Shown in pieces: positions 55,974-64,000 of a stretch of DNA of 64,000 bases. A program made the translations under genes and the position numbers. The notes beneath the pieces are model-generated. The model was not told the DNA's origin. It ran no database searches and worked only from the letters and a program-made list of their open reading frames with translations. Location: assembly GCA_964017145.1 (NCBI GenBank), contig OZ024846.1:1922001-1986000 (forward strand), read 5' to 3'. The DNA is from Agrocybe praecox. Lineage: Eukaryota; Basidiomycota; Agaricomycetes; Agaricales; Agrocybaceae. Within the stretch, counting starts at the first letter, position 1. The number at the start of each line of letters is the position of its first letter.

Positions 55974-56376
55974 GAGCTTGATTGATCAAGTCATCTATCT
56001 CTATACAAGTAACTCTCTGGGTATGTAGAGCGGAGTGCTTGCTGCATGAGGTGTAGCCTCAAATGAAAATAGGACACTGGAATTTCTGATAAAGTCAGTT
56101 ATAAGAGTAAGTAGGTAATATTTAATCTCAGTTACTACTCGTCGAATACTCCGTGTCAAGCTTTTTTCTGTTCTGATTTTCCGAGCTTGATTAATCAAGT
56201 TATCTATCTCCACACGCTCTCTGGGCACGTAGAGCGGAGTGCTAGAGCTGTATGAGGTGTACTTGGTCTCAAATAAAGATAAGATACTTTGGAATTTCTG
56301 ATAAGTCAGTTATAAGAGTAAGTAGGTAATCTCAGTCGCAATACTTCGTATCAAGCTTTTTGCTGTTCTGATTTTC
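55974..56376 (+). repeat. tandem direct duplication, about 200 bp per unit
   Basis: Unit 1 (55974-56182) and unit 2 (56183-56376) both begin GAGCTTGATT(G/A)ATCAAGT, continue through GTAGAGCGGAGTGCT and TGGAATTTCTGATAA, then AGTCAGTTATAAGAGTAAGT, and end CAAGCTTTTT-TGCTGTTCTGATTTTC. The junction is nearly seamless. Small insertions and substitutions separate the copies. No coding frame runs through both. Confidence 0.88.
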
Positions 56377-57857
56377 TCTTCCTTGTTCATGAGTTGTTTA
56401 GATTTATTACACCTTGTCATATCCGAGCAAGTCGTATCAGAGCGATATGACGAGGTAGAGTCTGGAATTAAAATTCATTCGGTATTGCCAGCCAGTCCAC
56501 GTTTTAAAATCGAATGATCTACTTAGTAACTTGACGATTCATGGAAAGTTCAAGACGACCTCGCATCAGACAGAGCCTTAAAATTATTTAAACACTCGTA
56601 TTCGACCACGTCTGCCCACCCAAAACCAACCCACTCATCCTCCGACCTTGTTCATCTTCGCCAAGCCACTGCAAGTCGTGCCTACATGGAGATAGGCACA
56701 CACTTACACGAAGATAGGCACATACGCACACGAAGCATATGCATATTAACATAAGATACGTCAACGTCCAGGTCTACGTATGTCCGAAGGCAGAACTTGA
56801 CATTAAGAAGATGAAGACGAGGCCGACGGAAAGAACTTGACGAGACATGGACTTGGTCCTGGACCTGGACCTGGATTATGTACAGACAGACAGACAGACA
56901 GGCGCCGGGTCTCACGACCGTCAGATGTTATGCATGTTATGTATATCACGATTGATCAATGGGCCAGCGCGTCAACGCGTCGCGTCGGATTAATTTGCTG
57001 CCCGATTGTCGGTGTGGGTTTGTGTTTGTAGACGCGTTTGTAGTGGTGGGAGGGGGTTCAGACTCCAGAGTGAATTTAGGTGAATTTAGTGGAGTTTGAT
57101 TCAATTGAGACCGACCTTGAGATATCCATGCATGCTATTAGTAGACAGGACAGGACAGGGAAAAACAGGGAAAAACACAAAGTCCGAGAGAGATGCTGAT
57201 GGAGTGAAGGAAGAACCGGCTAGAGTGGGTATCGTTGGAGTCGAGAGCTTTTCGTTGAATGTCCAGTTCTTGGTGGGTAAGTATGCAGCAGTGATACATT
57301 GTACAGCGTGGAATTCCGGATGGTGATGGACACTGGACAGATGATGGTGGTGATCAACACCAAGTGCCATGAGAATGAGAATGAAAACGAACGGGTGGGT
57401 GGGTAGGGTGGTACCAGTTGAGGGAGTAGATGGATTTCTATGAAGTGAAGAGGAGAATGGGAGGAAGAGGAGAACGAAGAGGAGAGCCCAAGTAGGCGGG
57501 GGCGGCGGACCTCCCGCCCGTCCGCCGGTGAAGGCGCGCTCGCGCGGGATAAAAAAGGAGTATCCGGAGAAATCAAATGATGGCACGATCGAGATCCATC
57601 CGTGCATACCCCACCTTTTTTCATTCAGTCGTTCACGTTCATTTACATAGGAGTGCATGCAAGAAGGAAAGAAAGAAATAGGAAAAGGGTCGGATGACCT
57701 AATTTAGTCGTGGATTGAAGCGAACAAGGATGTAGTATGCATACTACATATACTAGTCCTCGCTCTAAACTGCCTCTCTTTTCTTTCCCCCTCGCTTCGC
57801 TTGTGCTCTGCTCTGCTCCCAGGAGAGAGACTGAGACTCCCATATACATAAAATCAT
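56377..57857. other. promoter side of the low-complexity gene
   Basis: Contains a (GGACCT)n-like stretch at 56853-56874, a (CAGA)n microsatellite at 56883-56902, ACGCGTCGCGTCG at 56975-56987 and a G-rich/C-rich asymmetric stretch before the start codon. A 185-codon minus-strand frame at 57101-57658 is a low-complexity translation of this asymmetric DNA and is not called. Confidence 0.45.
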
Positions 57858-60445
57858 ATGGCAACCACCACAACAACAATGGAGTCACATTACCCGACGA
57901 GCAACGGAAATGGAATACCACAGTCCCCGACGTTTCCCACATCTCCTTCAACTCCCTTCTTCTACGCCAACCCAGCTGGCACTTCCTCCACTCCCTCCCT
58001 GCGCGCCTTCTCAATCAGGAGCACCGCGTCGTCCATCACGAAACTCAAGGGGCTTTTTACATCGCGGGGGAAACAACGAAGAGAGGAACCTGGACCGACG
58101 CTGAAAGATCTGATAGCACAAGACCAAGAGGAAGAGGATATTGCTGCGTTCATGTACGTCTGTCGTTATTTATTTATTTATAGTAGCACCATGCATAGCA
58201 TGACCTCTTTCCTTTCTCCAAAGACCAAGCCCAAGCCCGACGGCCATGAGATTCCCCCCGTCTCTTCCATCCACAAGACCGACAACTGCTCCTGGCCCAC
58301 CAGCGACGATGTCCCCAAAATCACAACCCCAGTCTCCCACCACTGCAGAGTATGTAATGCCTTTTCTCATTATTATTTCATGTATTGATTAGTTTACGTA
58401 TCGCTACTAGACAACTTCCCGCCCCACAACAACGGCAGAATGCAAACTCGAAATCACGCACGATAATCCGTATGCTGACGACCAAGTTCACACCCAAGTC
58501 TACTACGGCTGCGGACGGTGGTGAGAACTTGAAGCACAACAAGATCCAGTTCCGCCCCCCGCCTGCCGTAGCGAACAGCCCGTACTCCAAGGACGCTAGG
58601 GACGCAGCGCTCCGCGCACGTGGGCTCTTACCGCCTCTAAGACCGAACAAGGACATGAGCACGCAAGAGATGGAACAGGACATGCGGATACCTGTCGTCG
58701 TCGAAGTTGGCTCGGACGAGGGTGGCGGCGGGTCGTCAGAAGGCAGCGGCAGCTTGGAGAATGGGAACGGACTGAGTGCTGCTGATCTGATCAAGCTGGA
58801 GTGGGAGAAGCGGAATAAAGAGAGAGTGGTGGAGAAGGAACAGAGGGAGAGGATGACTGCGTTCAAGTTTGGTGGGTCGACCAGTGCGCCCCCTCCTGGC
58901 CCTGTCCCTGTGGAGGCGCACATGGTCCCACTCCCGCCATCCCCTGCGCTCTCTGCAATTACCCGGCCATCATCCCCACCCACTCTTAATCTGGATGCAT
59001 TCAAAACGCCTATCACGACATATAGTGCTCCTGCTGTCGTTTCCCCCGATAGCTCCGTCACAGATCCACTATCACCAACAGCAACCTCCGACTCGGCATT
59101 TGGCAGTATTACCTCAATTGCGTATCTCACACCGAGCGAGTCTGCCTTTACGGATGCATCTACGTCTGAGCCTCCGGCTTCTCGTCCGCTTCCAGTGCCG
59201 GTGATACTGGAGGAGACCATTGCTTCGCCTGTGGAAGAGCCAACGTCCCAGGAAGATGAAATTGCACTTGCACCATCCTCCGAGTCGCTCGCCATTCCCA
59301 ATGCCTCATCAGCATCCACAGGCACATCCACGCCTACACCCACACCCTCCACCCCAACCGCGTCCGCGTCCGCACAGCTAAGCAAACAAGCAACGCGCGC
59401 GCAGTTCCTCCAGCTGCAGATCCAGCTGGGGCTGATCAAGTCCGTCGAACAGGCGCAAGAGCAGGAAGCGCCGTTGCCTGTTATTGTAACGGATGATGCT
59501 GATACTGATACTGACGCGGATGCGGAGAGCGCTGGGCATGGAGAGGAAGAGAAGATGAGAGCGAGTCTTGATTCTGGGACCTCGGGGGCGAGCGTGCAGA
59601 GGCCGTCGATGGAGTTGGGGGTGCTTGTTGAGAGTGAGGAGGAGGGCGAGGAGGACGCAGGGAAGGACGCAGAGGGAGAGGGAGATAAGCAGATACCCTC
59701 GCGATCAGATGATGCTGCCGCTGCACCAAGCTCGACGTCCACGACCTCGCCTGTGCTCGTCCCCGTACGAAGACCGCCCCAGCGCGGGCTGACGGATCCC
59801 GTTGCGTCTTCCTCCTCCGCTGCCGTGCCGCTCTCACCCTCCCATCACCACCAGCACCAGCACCAGCATCAACAAAAACCCACATCGCCTCCCCCACCGA
59901 CGAGCAACACCAAGAAATCACTCAACCCCTTCTCCTTCAAGCGCGGACATACGATCGCAGGGCAGCACGCGCACGGGCTCGTGGTGCCTATTGACGAGAA
60001 CCAGCCGCAGCAGGCGCAGAGGAGACCGTCGATTATGGCTAAAGTTGGGAGGTCAGTGGTGGGCACTATCACGGGTGGTGGGAGTAGCAGCAGCAGCAAG
60101 GCGAGGACGAGGCCTACGAAGACGATTCGTATCAACGTCCCGCCTGCGTCTTATAGCAACACCAACACCAATGGGCCCATCCCACTCTCCCCAAGTCTAA
60201 TAGTCCCTCTTCCCTCTTCGCCCCTCCCCTCTTCGCCTCCTGCGAGCTATCATGATACCCAATCTCAGTTCCAGCCCCAACGAAGACCGAGCCAGAACCA
60301 GAACCTGGCGCGCCAGCCGAGTCAGGCGGGGGTGAGGCAGGCGGTGGCGCCTGTTATGTATAATCGGGGAAGCATACTGCTGGAGACGGCGGGGATTGAG
60401 GATGAGGAGTCGAGGAGGATGACGGAGTTGGCTTTTTTGGGGTAG
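57858..60445 (+). CDS. large low-complexity basidiomycete protein of unknown function
   Basis: Three exons (57858-58153, 58224-58349, 58411-60445) join at phase 2 twice and give 818 aa. No catalytic domain is recognised. Conserved-looking blocks are the N-terminal SITKLKGLFTSRGKQRREEPGPTLKDLI, then ANSPYSKDARDAALRARGLLPPLRPNKDMS (about residues 180-215), LIKLEWEKRNKERVVEKEQRERM (helical), ARAQFLQLQIQLGLIKSVEQAQ-type helix, and KKSLNPFSFKRGHTI; the end is a short block SRRMTELAFLG. Between them lie long Ser/Pro/Thr and acidic stretches. Similar proteins are predicted across Agaricomycetes, sometimes under uninformative proteophosphoglycan labels. It is probably an intracellular disordered scaffold. 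High local GC bias creates a long false antisense frame. Confidence 0.8.
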
Positions 60446-62685
60446 GCTGCTGGTAGTGGGTGGGGGTGGGTTTGGGAGGGAGGGGGACGTGCGGTTGGGG
60501 GGTTGGAAGACTCGCACTGCATAGGGGGACGGGAGGCTGAGCATGAGCTTGAGGTTAACTTAACGACAACGACCCTTGCTTGCTGCCGAGGCTGGAGTCG
60601 ACGAGCGATGGGTGTTTCTTTCTTTCTTTGGGGTTTCATGTTTTCGGTTTGCGGTTTTTCGTTCGTTCGTTCCATTCCTTCGTCTGTCTGTCCGTTGCTT
60701 GGTGTTTTATTATAAGCTGCTCGGTCAGTCAGTCGGTCGGTCGATCATGCCCGTCTGTTCTGTTCGTTTTATATCCATTTTGTTATTATTAAAATGTTTT
60801 TTTCTGGATTTCTGGATTTCTATCTTTGTTTTGTCTTCGTTATGTCCTCGTTTTCCGATGCTTTTATTTATTTATATCCTCCTCCTCCCCCTCCTCCCAT
60901 CCCATCCCATCGCTCAACTCAGGCCCGCACCGTATACGTCCCACTCGCTCGCTCGCTCGTCAAGTATAACTTGTAAACATGCGTTCCACGCCCCTCACCT
61001 GCTCCTACGATCCCAAGCCGCTGGTCAACCCAAGGCTCGCCGAGAGCGAAAGCTTTGGTCTCCCTCCTATATATAGCAGGAACAGGACGAAATACGTCCC
61101 CTGAATCCCTGCCTCTCCACTACGGATTTACTCGAGGGTATATACCTTTTCCGATTATTCCCAACTCGACAAGAGCAGCGACGCAGACGTCATTTTACAT
61201 CGGCGGTCGTTATTTGTCAAGAATCAAGAAACACACAACATGCATGCGTATGCGTATACGGAGAATTTCCGCCGTCGGGTTGATTTGATGTGTGTGGAGG
61301 TTGTGATGGTCGTTCGTTGATGTTGCTTCCTGTTGTCCCTCTTCGTGCTTTTCTTTCTCATACGTATATCCTGGAATCATCATCATCATCATCATCATCA
61401 TCACGCTCTTTCTCTTTCTTTCGTCCCTCTCTCGTCCTCCGATTTCTAAAAGCATCATCATCAGCTCGTCTTTTGGAACTTACTACTCATTCTTTCGTCT
61501 TTCCATCCATGTGATTACGTTTTATAAACGTACTCGTCTCACCCTCATTCCTTCTTTCCTCTTTATTTCCTCTCCTCTCCTCTTCCTTCCCTCCTCATAT
61601 CACGAACCCCCCATCCGCTTCGTAGCATCTGCATCTGCATCTGCATTTTGTATTTCTAGTTCTAGTTCCTTCTTCTCTCCCTCCCTCTCCAATCATTTTC
61701 CCTTCAAAACACAAAAATGCAAAGCATTTTATATTGCGGATCATATACATATACCAACCAGTCTATACCTATGCAGATAGCAAGTTATCATAGTTTGTGT
61801 ATTAATCACATTCCTTTTTTTTTGTTTTGTTGTGCATGCATATTGTTTCATGTCGTTTTGGCGTTGGGGTGAACCCCAAACCACCGGCATTCAAATATTC
61901 AAGTATGACGCTTAAACATCTACTCTATGTTACTGACAACCTTGCAAAGCGGAGTGGTAAAAATCAGGAATCAGTGGCTAGTGAGGAGCCTACTACTATT
62001 GGTACTAAGCGCCGTCACTGCCGGTAGTGGTGCCCGTCTGCGCCAACAACTGTTTAAGGGGTTAACCGGATCGATGAGCAACAAGATATTATTACCCAGC
62101 TTCAGGTTCAAATTCCGATTTTTTGTCCGGACAAACACTTATGAGACTCCTACACATCTCGTTGTTCGCCTGAGATACTTTCCATGAGTCGGTACATACA
62201 TACTCGTTTGACGAACCTGAGATGATGACAATAGCTATTAATAGTTGACCTATTTATAGCTCAGAGAAACAGTTAGACGCTAGTGCCGAATCCAAACACC
62301 GACTTGGCCATTTGTTTTGTTTGTTTGTTTACCTTCTGACAAAAGTCAGCGCTCCGCACAGCGCAGTACATGATAATAGTAATAAACCAAACTACACCAA
62401 GTGGCGCTAATTAGCGTCTCCAAAATACTGAAACTATATGTCGTACTATCAACGGCATTTTATTCTGTTCTGGACTCGCCGCAGAGGAGTTTGGGTTGAG
62501 CTAGAAGCTATATGTGGGCTGGTTAGGACTCAGCGTAGGGTTAGTACGCCGTTGGTGTCGGGTGTATGCGTAGAAGGATTATTTTTGTATTTGGAGGGTT
62601 GTGATATTTAAGTGTGAAGAAAAGAGTTAGTATCTTCATTAAAGCTTGACTCGTTGAGACTCCTAGTATCAAATCCAGATCGGAT
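60446..62685. other. 2.2-kb intergenic region
   Basis: Pyrimidine-rich on the plus strand after the low-complexity gene; it includes short tandem stretches (TTCG/GTCGGTCG at about 60660-60745) and a (TCA)9 microsatellite at 61377-61403. The many short plus-strand frames at 60503-61780 reflect this composition and are not called. The last few hundred bases are the promoter of the thaumatin-like gene; I see no clear TATA box. Confidence 0.45.
61377..61403 (+). repeat. (TCA)9 microsatellite
   Basis: Nine perfect TCA units in noncoding DNA. Confidence 0.9.
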
Positions 62686-63598
62686 ATGTTCAAACCAACG
62701 ACCCTCTTTGCTGTTCTCGTCACCGTCGGGAACTTGATGCTCTCTGCACACGCAGACCACACTTGTGCGTATTGGATATTTTTCCATCCAGCGGGCCTCT
62801 CTAATCCCTTTATTATTAATAATAATAATAGTCACCTTTGTCAATCACTGCTCTTCTACCGTCACTCCGAGAATTGCGAATGTGAACTGTGGGTACTCGC
62901 CTCGATGCAGTACTCCTGGATCGGGCGGGGTGGTGCGTATGCGTCTAACATCTATAGCGCTCTACACGCTTATTTTTTGTGGTTATACAGCCCACTCCGG
63001 CTATTTCATACAACGGCCCTCAGCCAGGCGCGCTCGGTAATGGGCGCTCTGAGACTGTCAAGATAAACCGCCAGGTACGCATTCATATGTATACTATAGA
63101 CGTCTCCGAGTGTTTGATTAATGTGTAACCGTAATAGTGGAACGGACGCATCTTCAACCAGAACGGACACTGCGGAGACAAAGGCGAACAATGCACCATG
63201 ACAGAGTTCAACCTCGACACGGGGAACCAGTTCACTCCGCAGGTGCGTAGTACCACTTTGAAAGGAATGACTCGGAAATACAATGTCAAATTGATTGATG
63301 AATGTGATTATTATAGGCATACGATATCTCCAATATCCAAGGATTCACCCAGTCCATAAGCATTGCTGTGCAAGGGTGCGATACGGTGACGTGCACGAAC
63401 GTTAACTGTGGTTGTCATAATGCGTATAAGCCCGGGGTGCGTACAGCGTTCACACACACACATGCATATTCGAGTTCGGGGACTGATGATGTTTTTTTGT
63501 TCTTACTACGCCAGGATCTGAGCGGGTGTGGGAACGACTCGCCTGTAAGGGGTTGTTCGGCTGGGGACAAATCGTGGACGATCACTTTTTGCCCATGA
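62686..63598 (+). CDS. secreted thaumatin-like protein
   Basis: Six exons (62686-62764, 62832-62932, 62991-63074, 63138-63242, 63317-63436, 63515-63598) give 190 aa with a signal peptide (MFKPTTLFAVLVTVGNLMLS, cleavage likely after AHA). The mature part has the small thaumatin/PR-5 fold: FTFVNHCSSTVTP, NCGYSPRC, WNGRIFNQNGHC, CTMTEFNLDTGNQFTPQAYD, DISNIQGFTQSISI, GCDTVTC, NDSPVRGC and the end SWTITFCP, with 12 cysteines. Fungal thaumatin-like proteins often bind or cut beta-1,3-glucan and act in wall remodelling of fruiting bodies or in defence; which applies is not shown here. Four of the five donors are GTGCGT and all introns are 51-78 nt. Confidence 0.92.
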
Positions 63599-64000
63599 TT
63601 TTGTTCGCTTTACCTGCTGAAGGAAGGCAAGCGTGGTGGATTATCTAGACATTAGATGATCGATGATCTATAATATCAGTAGCTTTTAAAAAAAAGAAAT
63701 TCAATCAGTTGTACGAGAATCAGAAGTCCTTGGTCTTCATAGGCGCTTATCATTATTTCTGAACTGTCGGAACTGCCTGCTAAAGCCTTTCATGTCTTAT
63801 CATGGAAATTATACGAATTGATTTAATCTCAGCACTTTCCAAGTTATATCTATTATCCGGCACTGTCCATTAGGTTCGATTTCAGACTTCGATAATGATG
63901 GACATTAACCAAGTAAGCTTGGGACTTGAGGTCAAGATGATGCTTAGAAGCTCAATGCACCCTGGGAACATCAACTTTTCAGGTCATCCAAAATTTTGTA
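63599..64000. other. right-end region
   Basis: 3' untranslated region of the thaumatin-like gene and beyond. No further gene can be supported before the window ends. Confidence 0.5.

Noticed and set aside
57101..57658. 185-codon minus-strand frame with His and Pro runs
   Set aside because: Low-complexity translation of a strand-asymmetric promoter region; no splice structure or family pattern.
58378..59742. 454-codon open frame antisense to the low-complexity gene
   Set aside because: It mirrors the GC-biased Ser/Pro codons of the plus-strand exon, translates to Ser/Ala/Val repeats, and has no domain.
1..64000. CRISPR array, operon or prokaryotic signals
   Set aside because: Spliceosomal introns throughout and eukaryotic gene families show nuclear fungal DNA; no regularly spaced repeats are present.

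Overview
This window is nuclear DNA of a mushroom-forming basidiomycete (Agaricomycetes, probably Agaricales). The evidence is dense coding sequence cut by many 45-75 nt GT-AG introns, some with a visible TACTAAC-like branch site, together with basidiomycete-style BTB, F-box, PB1, thaumatin-like and arrestin-like families. I see about 24 protein genes that can be supported by splicing the reading frames by hand. I see no tRNA, rRNA, CRISPR array or intact transposon.

Layout from the left: 1-1.6 kb holds nothing I can name. Next come a GPI-anchored Ser/Thr-rich surface protein (1634-2674, -), a TDP2-like endonuclease/exonuclease/phosphatase (3392-4675, -), a two-thioredoxin protein disulfide isomerase (5113-6843, -) divergent from a Sqt1-type WD40 protein (7285-8727, +), a gene-free 2.2 kb, a stand-alone PB1 protein (10975-11759, +), the dynactin actin-related protein Arp10 (12727-14722, -), an F-box protein (15512-16818, +), and a peroxisomal adenine nucleotide carrier (16882-18201, -) divergent from a family-16 protein methyltransferase (18472-19642, +). 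From 19.8 to 30.0 kb lie four same-strand paralogous arrestin-related trafficking adaptors. Then follow an Atg22-like vacuolar permease (30581-33104, -) head to head with MIC60/mitofilin (33419-35562, +), a conserved coiled-coil protein of unknown function (35653-37032, -), the FG nucleoporin Nup49/Nup58 (37782-40043, -) divergent from neutral trehalase (41035-43819, +), the vacuolar lipase Atg15 (44234-45908, +), the replication/cohesion factor Ctf8 (46190-47136, +), a conserved Ser-rich protein (48559-49366, -), a BTB/POZ protein (51979-53102, -), a gene-poor stretch with two tandem duplications (53.1-57.8 kb), a large low-complexity basidiomycete protein (57858-60445, +) and a secreted thaumatin-like protein (62686-63598, +).

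Most genes are housekeeping and do not form one pathway. Two themes link several of them. The vacuolar and trafficking side has the Atg15 lipase, the Atg22 effluxer and four arrestin adaptors, which would steer membrane proteins toward ubiquitin-driven vacuolar breakdown. Carbon reserve and stress is represented by neutral trehalase with PKA-type sites and a STRE/TATA promoter.

The most unusual signal is splicing. Tiny exons recur: an 18-nt phase-0 exon conserved in all four arrestin paralogs, 15-nt and 13-nt exons carrying the CGHC active site of the disulfide isomerase, and a 14-nt exon followed by an apparent 2-nt exon in the GPI protein gene.
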